From: JADGGV01 sp035715725
GTDB lineage: Bacteria > Gemmatimonadota > Gemmatimonadetes > Longimicrobiales > RSA9
Reading direction: 5' to 3'
NCBI GenBank assembly: GCA_035715725.1
Contig: DASTKT010000093.1
Coordinates: 1-26,380 of the forward strand
Length of the DNA stretch: 26,380 bases
This document shows, piece by piece, positions 6,978 through 14,007 of this stretch; the first letter of the stretch is position 1; every line of letters begins with the position of its first letter. The notes beneath the pieces are model-generated. The model had not been told where the DNA came from and did not search any database. It was given only the letters and a program-made list of their open reading frames with translations. Both the position numbers and the translations under genes were made by a program.

Positions 6978-7370
6978 ATGCCGTCGATCGAGCGGCCGCT
7001 GGCGGGGGAGGTGCTGGAGTACCGCCTCGGGAAGGACCTGGAGGAGCTGATCGATGCCGCGCGGCTGGAGCGGGACGGTCGCGGCGCGCGGACGCTGGTG
7101 AAGGACGGGGCGCTGCGGGTCACGCTGGTGGCGGTCGCGCCGGGCGGGCACATCGCGCCGCACCGGGCGACGGGGCCGATCACGGTGCACGTGGTGGCGG
7201 GGGACATCGACTTCCGGGTGGGCGAGCGGACGCATCCGCTCGAGGCGGGCGACCTGCTGGCGCTGGGCGCGGGGGTCGAGCACGCGGTCTCGTCGCGGGG
7301 AGGCGGGCGCTTCCTGCTGACGGTGGTCGAGCCGGTGCCGGAGGGCCGGCCGGCGGGGGACGCGTCGTAG
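6978..7370 (+). CDS. Small cupin protein (paralogue of the one at 11290)
   Basis: A single-domain cupin of 130 residues. The ATG at 6978 is preceded by a strong purine-rich site (AGGAGGAGG, 6966-6974). Motif 1 is seen in GGHIAPHRATGPITVHVVAG (His58, His62 and His71 are candidate metal ligands). Motif 2 is HPLEAGDLLALGAGVEHAV with His102. Small cupins of this type bind a divalent metal and act as dioxygenases, sensors or storage-like proteins. The substrate is unknown. It heads a three-gene operon with DinB-like and AhpD-like proteins and follows a perfect TGTGA-N6-TCACA palindrome. It is clearly homologous through about residues 37-117 to the cupin at 11290, which also follows such a site, so the two are probably induced together. 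Confidence 0.85.
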   Translation: MPSIERPLAGEVLEYRLGKDLEELIDAARLERDGRGARTLVKDGALRVTLVAVAPGGHIAPHRATGPITVHVVAGDIDFRVGERTHPLEAGDLLALGAGVEHAVSSRGGGRFLLTVVEPVPEGRPAGDAS

Positions 7371-7408
7371 GCGCGTCGGCGAGGATTCGAGACGACAGAG
7401 GAGCGACG

Positions 7409-7954
7409 ATGGCGACGGAAGCATGGCTGCGGGGTCCGATCCCGGGAGTGACGCCGCTGCTGATGCCGGTGGCGCACGCGATCGTGCAGGCGGCGGACGA
7501 TGCGGAGGGCGCGGCGGCGGGGCTCGGGCCGGAGGAGCTGTGGGCGCGTCCCGGCGGGGCGGCGGCGGTGGGGTTCCATCTGCGCCACATCGCCGGGGTG
7601 CTGGACCGGCTGTTCACGTACGCGCGCGGCGAGGCGCTGAGCGCTGCGCAGCTCCGGGCGCTGGAGGCCGAGGGCGATCCGGGCACCCCGCCCGCGGCGG
7701 CGTCCGAGCTGATCGGGGCGCTCCGCGGCGCGGTGGAGCGGGCGCTCGAGCAGCTCCGGGCCACGCCGGCGGACGGGCTGCTGGAGCCGCGCGGCGTGGG
7801 GCGCAAGCAGGTGCCGAGCAACGTGATCGGGCTGCTCTTCCACGCGGCGGAGCACGCGCAGCGGCACACGGGACAGATCGTGGCCACGGCGAAGGTCGTC
7901 CGGGGCCAGGCGGCGGAGCGCGCGGGCGCGCCGCGGACGGGAGCAAAGCCATGA
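7409..7954 (+). CDS. DinB-like (DinB_2 superfamily) putative metalloprotein
   Basis: A 181-residue helical protein with ATG at 7409 and GAGGAG upstream. The four-helix DinB/YfiT metal site is suggested by FHLRHIAGVLDRL (His57 and His60) and, near the C-terminus, HAAEHAQRHTGQI with His149-x3-His153. That spacing of one distant His and an H-x3-H pair is characteristic of the superfamily, which includes thiol-dependent transferases and hydrolases and many proteins of unknown function. It is the second gene of the cupin operon and its stop overlaps the following ATG (ATGA), indicating translational coupling with the AhpD-like gene. A thiol or detoxification role is plausible but not shown. Confidence 0.8.
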   Translation: MATEAWLRGPIPGVTPLLMPVAHAIVQAADDAEGAAAGLGPEELWARPGGAAAVGFHLRHIAGVLDRLFTYARGEALSAAQLRALEAEGDPGTPPAAASELIGALRGAVERALEQLRATPADGLLEPRGVGRKQVPSNVIGLLFHAAEHAQRHTGQIVATAKVVRGQAAERAGAPRTGAKP

Positions 7955-8433
7955 CGACGAGGTTGCGGTACCGGGACGCGGCGCCCGGCGCGGTCGAGGC
8001 GATGGTGGGCCTCGAGACGTACACGCGCTCCGCCGGCCTGGAGCCGGGGCTGCTCGAGCTGGTGAAGATGCGGGCGTCGCAGATCAACGGCTGCGCGTAC
8101 TGCCTGGACATGCACAGCAAGGACGCGCGGGCCGGCGGGGAGAGCGAGCAGCGGCTGTACCTGCTGCCCGCGTGGCGGGAGGCGCCGTTCTACACGCCGC
8201 GCGAGCGCGCGGCGCTCGAGTGGACCGAGGCGCTCACGCGGGTCGCGGACGGCGGCGTGCCGGACGAAGTCTACGCCGTCGCCCGGGAGCAGTTCTCGGA
8301 GAAGGAGCTGGTCGACCTGACGCTCGCGGTCGTCGCGATCAACGGCTGGAACCGGCTGGCGATCGCGTTCCGGCCGGAAGTGGGCAGCTATCGGCCGCGG
8401 TCGCACGGGCCGGCGCCGGCGCAGGCGAAGTAG
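7951..8433 (+). CDS. Carboxymuconolactone decarboxylase / AhpD-family alkylhydroperoxidase
   Basis: A 160-residue all-helical protein. The redox motif is INGCAYCLDMHSKDAR with Cys48-x2-Cys51 and His55. AhpD uses this arrangement, a disulfide-forming pair with a proton-relay histidine, to reduce peroxides or peroxiredoxin partners. The start ATG at 7951 overlaps the DinB-like stop. It is the last gene of the cupin operon and so belongs to the predicted Crp/Fnr regulon, which agrees with an oxidative or nitrosative stress role. Its final 95 bases overlap, antisense, the end of the nitronate monooxygenase-like gene. No terminator can be placed between the convergent pair. Confidence 0.9.
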   Translation: MTTRLRYRDAAPGAVEAMVGLETYTRSAGLEPGLLELVKMRASQINGCAYCLDMHSKDARAGGESEQRLYLLPAWREAPFYTPRERAALEWTEALTRVADGGVPDEVYAVAREQFSEKELVDLTLAVVAINGWNRLAIAFRPEVGSYRPRSHGPAPAQAK

Positions 8434-9913
8434 CGGCGGCCGCGGCCGCGGCGGGCGCCGGCCGGCCCGCCGCGACATCGGCGAGGCCGAGCAGGAAATC
8501 GACGACGTCGTCCGCGGAGTAGCCGGCGCCGCTCCAGGTGAGGCCGCCGAGCAGGCGCAGGTCGTCGCCGCTGGTGACGAGCGGGCGCTCGGGGCCGCCG
8601 GCGCGCTCCTGCGCGTGCCCGGCATCGGCCATGAGCGCGTTGCACAGGCACTTGCGTCCTTCCGTCTCCTCGATCGCGCCGCCCTTGGCGACGTAGGCGT
8701 CGACGGGCTCCGCGGCGCAGCGGTAGTCGATGCGGCCGTCGGGGCGCTGGTACGCGGTGCGGAGGTAGCCGAGGTCGCACACGCGCTCGCGGCGGCGGTA
8801 CTGCGCCTCCTCCGAGTTCGTGCCGTCGAGCTGCACGACCTTGAAGGGGAAGCCGGTGGGCGAGGCGAGCGGGTCGGTGTGCACCTCGACCGTGCCGCGG
8901 CGGACCATGCCGAGGACGCGGCGCCGGACCGCGGGGTCGAGGCCGCTCTCTTCCGCGTAGGCGAAGAGGGTGCCGACCTGGATGCCCGCCGCGCCCGCGT
9001 CGAGCGCCGCGCGCAGGCGAGCGGGGGAGCCGGTGCCGCCGGCGAGCCAGAACGGGAGGCCGAGCCGGCGCAGCTCCTCGAGGTCGACCTCGTCGCGCTC
9101 GCCGTAGACCGGCTCGCCGCGCTCGTTCAGCTCGAGCTTGCCGCGCGGCGGCGCGTTGTGCCCGCCGGCGGTCGGGCCCTCGACGACGAAGCCGTCGACG
9201 CGGCCGTTGGACTTGCGCGCGAGCATCGTCGCCAGCGAGTTCGAGGCGACGATGGGGAGGAAGCGGGGGCGCGAGAGCGCCGCCGGCGGCGCGCCGTCCC
9301 AGTGCACGGTCGGGTCGAAGCGCAGCTCCCGCGTCTCGCCGCGGGCCAGCCCCTCGACATCGAAGCGCATGGCGGCGGGGCGGTGCTCGGCGAAGGCGTC
9401 GAGCACGCCCGGGATCTCCTTCGGGATCCCGGCGCCCATGAGGACGTAGTCGACGCCGGCGAGCATGGCGCCGTAGAGCGTCGCCAGGTTCGGGAGCTGG
9501 ACCTTGGTCAGCAGGTTGAGGCCGACGAGCCCGGAGTGGCCCTCGCGGGCGAGGTGCACCTCGACGAAGCTGGCGAGCACCGTGAGCTGCTCGCGCGCGC
9601 GGCTGACGGTCTGCTTCCACATGGAGAGCAGCTTGTAGGGCGTGCCCTCCGGCCGGCCGTCCGGGAGGAAATACCGCTTCAGCACCTCCGCGCTCACGTC
9701 CGGGAGCGGGAAGCGCTCCATGGCCCGGCGGACGTGGCCGCCGACGTCGCCATCCTGGAGGCGGCGCACGAGGAGCGTGTCGATGCAGGTGCCGGAGACC
9801 ACGCCGAGCTGGCCGCGCAGCGAGACGGCACGCGCCAGTCTCCAGTTCGAGATGCCGATTCCCATCCCGCCCTGAATGATGCACGGCAAAGGGGTAGCCA
9901 GCGTCGCGGTCAC
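8339..9913 (-). CDS. Nitronate monooxygenase / 2-nitropropane dioxygenase-like flavoprotein with C-terminal extension
   Basis: A 524-residue protein starting at GTG 9913, supported by GGAGGACCC just upstream. The N-terminus PCIIQGGMGIGISNWRLARAV, the FMN segment GPTAGGHNAP (about 247-255, His252) and AGGTGSPARLRAALDAGAAG, followed by IQVGTLFAYAEESG, place it in the FMN TIM-barrel nitronate monooxygenase/PfaD group. Members oxidise alkyl nitronates or act as enoyl reductases in polyunsaturated fatty acid synthesis. It is longer than a simple nitronate monooxygenase. Residues 360-480 add a conserved-looking extension with C399 and the pair KCLCN (422, 424). The final 40 residues are Ala/Pro-rich and overlap the AhpD-like gene antisense. 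It appears monocistronic and diverges from plsC. Confidence 0.85.
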   Translation of the reverse strand: MTATLATPLPCIIQGGMGIGISNWRLARAVSLRGQLGVVSGTCIDTLLVRRLQDGDVGGHVRRAMERFPLPDVSAEVLKRYFLPDGRPEGTPYKLLSMWKQTVSRAREQLTVLASFVEVHLAREGHSGLVGLNLLTKVQLPNLATLYGAMLAGVDYVLMGAGIPKEIPGVLDAFAEHRPAAMRFDVEGLARGETRELRFDPTVHWDGAPPAALSRPRFLPIVASNSLATMLARKSNGRVDGFVVEGPTAGGHNAPPRGKLELNERGEPVYGERDEVDLEELRRLGLPFWLAGGTGSPARLRAALDAGAAGIQVGTLFAYAEESGLDPAVRRRVLGMVRRGTVEVHTDPLASPTGFPFKVVQLDGTNSEEAQYRRRERVCDLGYLRTAYQRPDGRIDYRCAAEPVDAYVAKGGAIEETEGRKCLCNALMADAGHAQERAGGPERPLVTSGDDLRLLGGLTWSGAGYSADDVVDFLLGLADVAAGRPAPAAAAAAATSPAPAPARATAADSCPLPAGTRSPAGSSR

Positions 9914-10090
9914 GGGTCCTCCATCGTCGGTTCGCCTTCTCGCCGCGCTCGGCCCGGATCATACCGCTGCGCCAGCGCGGAGGCTGTCGGGGAAATTCCC
10001 ATTCTGCCGGCGCGCGCTGTGGGGAGAACCCCGATAGCCGGGCGGAGGGGAGCGGGGATACTATCGGGGGATCCTCTCGGGCGCGAGCCC

Positions 10091-10144
10091 GCGAGGCGCG
10101 AGGCGCGAGGCCGCGGGCCTTCGGGCCCGGCGCCTTCGGCGCCG
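10091..10144. repeat. Tandem 7-mers and two GC-rich hairpins between nitronate monooxygenase and plsC
   Basis: GCGAGGC occurs three times in tandem (10091-10111). It is followed by a hairpin with a TTCG tetraloop (10114-10119 with 10124-10129) and then a second hairpin (10128-10134 with 10138-10144, loop TTC). The divergent gap 9914-10197 otherwise shows no clear operator. These structures sit in the probable leader of plsC. Confidence 0.65.
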
Positions 10145-10197
10145 GCGCGACGGGAGTGAAGGCGGTGTCGCGGCGTTTTTCCCTCTTCGAGGAACCG

Positions 10198-10944
10198 ATG
10201 CTCGACCGGTTCGTTTCGATCCTGATCTGGCTCGTGATCGGCGCGGTGATCCTGCTCTGGCTGCCGCTGCTCTGCGTGGTGTTCCTGGTCACGGCGCCGT
10301 TCGACCCGGGGCGCTACGCGGTGGGGCGCTGGTTTCGGCGCGCGGGCGTGGCGTGCGTCAAGCTGAACCCGCTCTGGAGCTTCCGGACCTCGGGCGTGAT
10401 GGTGGCGGACCCGCGCCGGCCGTACGTCGCCGTCGCCAACCACGAGTCCTTCGCGGACATCTTCCTCATCAGCCATCTCCCCTGGGACATGAAGTGGGTG
10501 AGCAAGGATGCGATCTTCCGCATCCCGGTCGTGGGGTGGATGATGCGAATGGCGGGAGACATCAGCGTGCGGCGCGGCGAGCTGGAGAGCCGCTCGCAGG
10601 CCGTGCAGCAGATCCGCGAGCGCCTCTCCCGGCGCGTGACCGTCATGGTCTTTCCGGAGGGCACGCGCTCCCGGACCGGCGAGCTGCTCCCGTTCCGCAA
10701 CGGCGCGTTCCGGGTCGCCATCGAGACCGGAACGGCGATCCTCCCGATCGCGGTGGCCGGGACGCGCACCGCGCTCGCCAGCGGCTCGTTCCGCCTCGGC
10801 CGCGCCCGCGCCGAGGTCCGCGTGCTCCCGCCCGTGGACACGACCGGCCTGACATCGGCGGACATCCCGGCGCTGCGCGAGCGGGTGCGCCGGCAGATCG
10901 CGGAGGCGCGCGAGGAGATGGGGCGCGAGCTGGCGGCGCGCTGA
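10198..10944 (+). CDS. plsC: 1-acyl-sn-glycerol-3-phosphate acyltransferase (PlsC family)
   Basis: A 248-residue membrane-associated acyltransferase. An N-terminal hydrophobic segment (about residues 5-33) anchors it. The catalytic H-x4-D motif is NHESFAD (His82, Asp87), and the acceptor-binding motif is FPEGTRSRTG (152-161). The family acylates lysophosphatidate to phosphatidate in the inner membrane, a core step of phospholipid synthesis, although some members acylate ornithine lipids or other lysolipids. The ATG at 10198 is preferred because GAGGA precedes it at good spacing and the membrane segment starts there. A GTG at 10156 would add 14 polar residues. It appears monocistronic. The following 345 bp hold a Crp/Fnr-type operator that serves the next operon. 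Confidence 0.88.
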   Translation: MLDRFVSILIWLVIGAVILLWLPLLCVVFLVTAPFDPGRYAVGRWFRRAGVACVKLNPLWSFRTSGVMVADPRRPYVAVANHESFADIFLISHLPWDMKWVSKDAIFRIPVVGWMMRMAGDISVRRGELESRSQAVQQIRERLSRRVTVMVFPEGTRSRTGELLPFRNGAFRVAIETGTAILPIAVAGTRTALASGSFRLGRARAEVRVLPPVDTTGLTSADIPALRERVRRQIAEAREEMGRELAAR

Positions 10945-10974
10945 GCGCGGTTCGTCCGGGGCGCGGCGCCCCCG

Positions 10975-11100
10975 GGAACCTGCTTCCACGAGCCCCCGCC
11001 CCCGCCCCCGCCCGCGCACCCGCACCCGGCGTGGTCCCCGCTCCCGCGCCCGCACTCGCAACCACGTCCACCTCCGCGCTCGCATCCGCACTGCCGAACC
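10975..11100. repeat. Degenerate C-rich short-period repeat region
   Basis: Successive variants of CCCGCC, CCCGCA and TCCGCA (for example CCCCGCCCCCGCCCCCGCCC, then CGCACCCGCACCC) fill most of the gap downstream of plsC. The region is low-complexity, with no convincing gene or hairpin terminator. It resembles the hexamer-based intergenic DNA at 5645-5835 and 12556-12690. Confidence 0.7.
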
Positions 11101-11131
11101 CGTTCGACCGATCCCCTGCCGCCCCTCGAAT

Positions 11132-11175
11132 TGTGATCCGGATCACGGCACCCCCTCCCCGGATCGGACTATCCT
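11132..11175 (+). promoter_or_regulatory. Crp/Fnr-type operator and -10 element for the cupin-S4-DUF542 operon
   Basis: TGTGATCCGGATCACG (11132-11147) contains a perfect 14-bp palindrome and matches TGTGA-N6-TCACA at nine of ten positions. The -10-like TATCCT (11170-11175) follows after 22 nt, giving class II geometry within one base of the other four sites. The predicted +1 is near 11182, leaving a leader of about 108 nt. Confidence 0.65.
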
Positions 11176-11289
11176 GCACTCGTTCGACACGGGCTCCCCG
11201 GCCGCGCGCGGCGGCGGCGGCTGACGGCGGTCGTCGACGTCGCGCGCGACGGGGTTGCCCACGGTTCGAGGCCGATCGAGGAGGACGCC

Positions 11290-11706
11290 ATGTTCAGGCG
11301 GTTGCGCCGTCGCTTTTCCCGCCGGAAGCCGTACCGCGTGGGCAGGGGAGCGGGCGGGATGGTGGACGGCGAGGTGCTGGCGGCGATGGGGGTGAGCGCG
11401 CGCACGCTGGTGCGGGAAGGGCCGCTGCGGGTGACGCTGGTCGGCCTGGGACCGCGCGGAGAGCTGGCACCGCACCGGGCGGTCGGACCGATCGCGATCC
11501 ACGTGGTGTCGGGCGAGCTGGACTTCCGCGTGGACGGCGAGCGCCAGCGGCTGCGCGCGGGCGACGTTCTCTCGCTGGCCGCCGGCGTCGTGCACGACGT
11601 GGAGTCCTACGGCGGCGCGCGCTTCCTGCTCACGCTCGTCGACCCCGGCGAGTGCTCCAGGTGGGAGCACGGCCGCGAGGATTCGGAGGAGGGATCATGC
11701 CGTTGA
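11290..11706 (+). CDS. Small cupin protein (paralogue of the one at 6978)
   Basis: A 138-residue protein with ATG at 11290 and GAGGAGGA upstream. An Arg-rich N-terminus (residues 2-19) precedes a cupin domain whose central segment (ELAPHRAVGPIAIHVVSG, His62 and His71, and AAGVVHDVE with His102) aligns without gaps over most of its length with the cupin at 6978. The metal ligands appear retained, except that the motif-1 His58 of the paralogue is replaced by Glu. It heads an operon with a ribosomal S4 paralogue, overlapping that gene by 10 bp, and a DUF542-type gene. The upstream Crp/Fnr-type operator suggests co-induction with the other cupin operon. The biochemical function is unknown. Confidence 0.82.
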   Translation: MFRRLRRRFSRRKPYRVGRGAGGMVDGEVLAAMGVSARTLVREGPLRVTLVGLGPRGELAPHRAVGPIAIHVVSGELDFRVDGERQRLRAGDVLSLAAGVVHDVESYGGARFLLTLVDPGECSRWEHGREDSEEGSCR

Positions 11707-12302
11707 AGGGGCCGCGCATCAAGCGGATCCGCCGCGTCGGCACGCCGCTGCCGGGACTCACGCGCAAGGCGCCGGAGGATTCGCAGGCGACGACGTCGGG
11801 CGGCCGCAAGCCGCGCCGCCGGAGCGTCTACCGCCGCCGTCTGGAGGAGAAGCAGAAGCTCCGCTGGAACTACGGCATCTCCGAGCGCCAGCTCCGGCGC
11901 TACTTCGCCGACGCGCGCCGCGGGGCCGAGCCCGCGGGCACCGCCCTGCTGGCGCTGCTCGAGCGACGGCTGGACAACGTGGTGTTCCGGCTGGGGCTCG
12001 CGCCCACGATCCCGGCGGCGAGGCAGCTCGTCGCCCACGGACACATCCTGGTGGATGGCCGGCGCGTGGACCGTCCGGGCCAGGCGCTCACGCCGGGAAG
12101 CACGGTCGCCGTGCGCGCCCGTGCACGAGCGATTCCCGCCATCCGAGATGCGGCCGCCGCCGGTCCGGAGGTCCGCCTGCCGGGCTACCTCGCGCGGGAT
12201 CCGGCGGACCCGTTCACCGGCCGCGTCGTCGGCGAGCCGGTCCGCGCCGACGTTCCGTTCATCGTCGACGAGGCCGCGATCATCGAGTTCTACGCCCGGT
12301 AG
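11697..12302 (+). CDS. rpsD: Ribosomal protein S4 paralogue lacking the zinc cysteines (C-minus type)
   Basis: A full-length S4-like protein of 201 residues. The RNA-binding S4 domain is plain (ALLERRLDNVVFRLG and ARQLVAHGHILVDGRRVDRP, about 84-126), preceded by YGISERQLRRYF and ending IVDEAAIIEFYAR as S4 does. The N-terminus has no cysteine at all, whereas many S4 proteins carry a zinc-binding CxxCR cluster there, so this is a zinc-independent form. It is not in the usual rpsM-rpsK-rpsD-rpoA cluster. It overlaps a cupin gene by 10 bp, has its own GGAGGAGGG site and precedes a DUF542-type gene behind a Crp/Fnr-type operator. It is probably a conditional substitute for, or an extraribosomal relative of, the main S4. 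The genome's other rpsD is not visible here. Confidence 0.85.
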   Translation: MPLKGPRIKRIRRVGTPLPGLTRKAPEDSQATTSGGRKPRRRSVYRRRLEEKQKLRWNYGISERQLRRYFADARRGAEPAGTALLALLERRLDNVVFRLGLAPTIPAARQLVAHGHILVDGRRVDRPGQALTPGSTVAVRARARAIPAIRDAAAAGPEVRLPGYLARDPADPFTGRVVGEPVRADVPFIVDEAAIIEFYAR

Positions 12303-12349
12303 CGGGCGAAGCCAACCCACTCACCACCGCGGCGCGGAAGGAGCAGACC

Positions 12350-12538
12350 GTGAAGATCACGCCCGACATGAACGTCAAGGAAACGATCCTGCGCTACCCG
12401 AGGGCCATGGAGGTCTTCGACGTCCACCGCGTGCTCATGTGCTGCAGCGCCGGGATCTCGATCGAGAAGGCGGCGCGGCGCTATGGCGCGGACCTGGAGG
12501 CGATGCTGCGGATGCTGAACCAGGTGGCGGCCCGCTGA
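12350..12538 (+). CDS. DUF542/DUF1858-like small cysteine protein
   Basis: A 62-residue protein with a GTG start at 12350 and GGAAGGAG upstream. The pattern DMNVKETILRYPRAMEVFDV, then LMCCSAGISIEKAARRYG (Cys31-Cys32), matches the ScdA/RIC N-terminal domain and the related hybrid-cluster-associated DUF1858 domain. These domains carry a Cys pair thought to act in redox or in repair of nitric-oxide-damaged iron centres. The hemerythrin-like di-iron domain of full RIC proteins is absent. It is the third gene of the cupin-S4 operon, 47 bp after S4. A second stand-alone member lies at 18667-18879 and a cysteine-free version forms the N-terminus of the protein at 14026-15015. Confidence 0.8.
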   Translation: MKITPDMNVKETILRYPRAMEVFDVHRVLMCCSAGISIEKAARRYGADLEAMLRMLNQVAAR

Positions 12539-12613
12539 GGCGTCGTCTGCACCGGATTCGCCTCCGCCTCCGGCTACCCCCGCATCCGCATTCCCATTCG
12601 AGCATGATGCACC

Positions 12614-12642
12614 GCGGACCCGCGTCAGGGACGCGGATCCGC
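12614..12642. terminator. Hairpin between convergent operons, possible bidirectional terminator
   Basis: GCGGACCCGCGTC (12614-12626) pairs with GACGCGGATCCGC (12630-12642) with a single mismatch and a 3-nt loop. It lies between the convergent cupin-S4-DUF542 operon and operon A. No T-run follows on either strand. Flanking CGCCTCCGCCTCCGG (near 12560) and its complement GGAGGCGGAGGCGGG (near 12656) could extend the structure. Confidence 0.5.
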
Positions 12643-12749
12643 ACGGCGCCACATCGGAGGCGGAGGCGGGCGCGGAGGCGGAGGGGGTTCGGCTGCGAAT
12701 GCGCATGGCGAACCGCGCGGCACGGGCCGCCGCGCCTCCACCCCTCCCC

Positions 12750-12995
12750 CTACGCCGTCTTCGTCACCCGCACCCGCCACACCTCCGGCCCGTTCTCGAC
12801 GTACTCGAACCCGAACGCGTCGTCGCCGCGCGTCGCCTTCAGCGTGTAGTACATGCACGTCGGGTCGTGGTCGACCGTGAGGTCGAGCACGGCGCCGGCG
12901 GGGAGCGCCTCGAACGCGCCCATGATGGTGTCGTAGCGGTCCTTGGGCGGGACCGGGCGCACGTCGAGCGGCGTCGTCTGCTGCGTGACGGTCAT
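12750..12995 (-). CDS. DUF2249 protein, last gene of operon A
   Basis: An 81-residue single-domain protein. It has the family features LDVRPVPPKDRYDTI, FEALPAGAVLDLTVDHDP and GPEVWRVRV. DUF2249 has a TusA/SirA-like alpha-beta pattern and no established reaction. The ATG at 12995 overlaps the stop of the preceding TIM-barrel-like gene (ATGA), the reason for choosing this start over the longer frame to 13061. It is a paralogue of the gene at 13738-13980 (shared DHDP and GPxVWxV segments) and relates to the two C-terminal domains of the protein at 14026-15015. Operon A therefore encodes four DUF2249 domains. The many aromatic residues in the second half may form a ligand or cofactor face. Confidence 0.82.
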   Translation of the reverse strand: MTVTQQTTPLDVRPVPPKDRYDTIMGAFEALPAGAVLDLTVDHDPTCMYYTLKATRGDDAFGFEYVENGPEVWRVRVTKTA

Positions 12996-13741
12996 GCTTC
13001 GGCTCCGTGAGTCTCGGGCGTGGACAGCGGGGTGAGCGATGCTTCGCCGGCGCTGCCGCACCCCCAGGCGCGGCGGCCGAGCCAGTGGCTCCAGGCGATG
13101 CGGAACCTGGGCGTGGACGGCGCGATCGCGACCGCGCCGGCGTAGCGCTGGAGCGCGAGCGCGGCCATGAGCGGACCGATCCCGGCGCCTTCCTTGCCGG
13201 CCGCCTCCGGCCCGCCGCCGAGCAGCCGGATGTGGCGGAGCGCCGGGCCGATGCGGCGCAGCGTCTCGCGCGCGTCGACGAGCGCGGGGCCGGGCGCGGC
13301 GTCCCAGGCGACGGCGAGCGCGCCCGCCGGTGCCACGCTAACGAGCCGCAGCGCGGCGTCGACGGTCTCCAGCCGGCCGTCCACGGCCAGGAGCAGCGTG
13401 GCCCCGGCGCCCGCGTAGTGCTGGGCGGCGAGGAGCGCCTCGTCCAGGGCGAGCGCGCCGACCGGCACGACGACGGCGAGGCCGAGCGCGGCGGCGAAGC
13501 GCGCGGTGGACGCGTCGCGGGCCAGCTCGCCGGTCGCGTCCCTGTAGGCGACGACGTCGACGCCGCGCTCGCGGGCGGCGGCCGCGAGGCGCTGCGCCTC
13601 GGCGGGCGGCAGCCCGGGGCGCAGGCCGTGGGCGTCCGTCGCGACGAGCTCGAGCGCGCCGAGCCCCCGGCGCTCGCACGCCCCGACGAGGTCGGGGAGC
13701 GCGAGGTCGGGAGCGGCCGCGCTGCTCAGCGCGAGCGTCAC
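12992..13741 (-). CDS. TIM-barrel protein resembling sugar phosphate isomerase/epimerase (AP endonuclease 2-like fold)
   Basis: A 249-residue protein starting at GTG 13741, which overlaps the stop of the upstream DUF2249 gene by four bases. The strand-helix pattern fits a xylose-isomerase-like barrel: MTLALSSAAAPDLALPDLVG, then GLGALELVATDAHGL, ERGVDVVAYRD, LGLAVVVPVGA, LLLAVDGRLE, LAVAWDAAPG and IRLLGGGPEA. The usual metal-binding Glu/His/Asp set of true isomerases is only partly recognisable, so a catalytic role is uncertain. It lies between two DUF2249 genes, with stop/start overlaps on both sides, so it is a fixed member of operon A. Substrate and partner are unknown. Confidence 0.65.
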   Translation of the reverse strand: MTLALSSAAAPDLALPDLVGACERRGLGALELVATDAHGLRPGLPPAEAQRLAAAARERGVDVVAYRDATGELARDASTARFAAALGLAVVVPVGALALDEALLAAQHYAGAGATLLLAVDGRLETVDAALRLVSVAPAGALAVAWDAAPGPALVDARETLRRIGPALRHIRLLGGGPEAAGKEGAGIGPLMAALALQRYAGAVAIAPSTPRFRIAWSHWLGRRAWGCGSAGEASLTPLSTPETHGAEA

Positions 13742-13980
13742 GAGGCCGCCTTCGAGATCAGGACCTTCCACACCGCCGGCCCCTGCTCGAGGTACTCCCA
13801 CGCGAACTGGCCGGCGTGCTCGTACTCGAACTGGTAGCGCAGCGGGCGCGGGTCGTGGTCGTTGACCAGCACGAACGCCTGCCCCGGCTGGAGCGCGGCG
13901 AACGTGGCGAAGATCGTCGGGTGCTTCTCGCGCGGCGGGATGATGCGGACATCCAGCTCGGCGTACGTGGACTCGGGCAT
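13738..13980 (-). CDS. DUF2249 protein, operon A
   Basis: An 80-residue protein with ATG at 13980 and GGAGG ten bases upstream. Its sequence shows LDVRIIPPREKHPTIF, then LQPGQAFVLVNDHDPRPL, and ends GPAVWKVLISK. The layout is the same as the DUF2249 protein at 12750, which suggests duplication within the operon. No cysteine is present, so any TusA-like sulfur-transfer chemistry would have been lost. The stop overlaps the GTG of the TIM-barrel-like gene. A 20-bp palindrome lies in the 45-bp gap that separates it from the upstream fusion gene. Confidence 0.82.
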   Translation of the reverse strand: MPESTYAELDVRIIPPREKHPTIFATFAALQPGQAFVLVNDHDPRPLRYQFEYEHAGQFAWEYLEQGPAVWKVLISKAAS

Positions 13981-14007
13981 GACAGCCTCCTCCGGGGTCG
14001 ATGGTCG

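Noticed and set aside
12992..13741. Xylose isomerase or AP endonuclease
   Set aside because: Only the barrel-like strand pattern is visible. The full set of metal-binding residues needed for these enzymes could not be identified.
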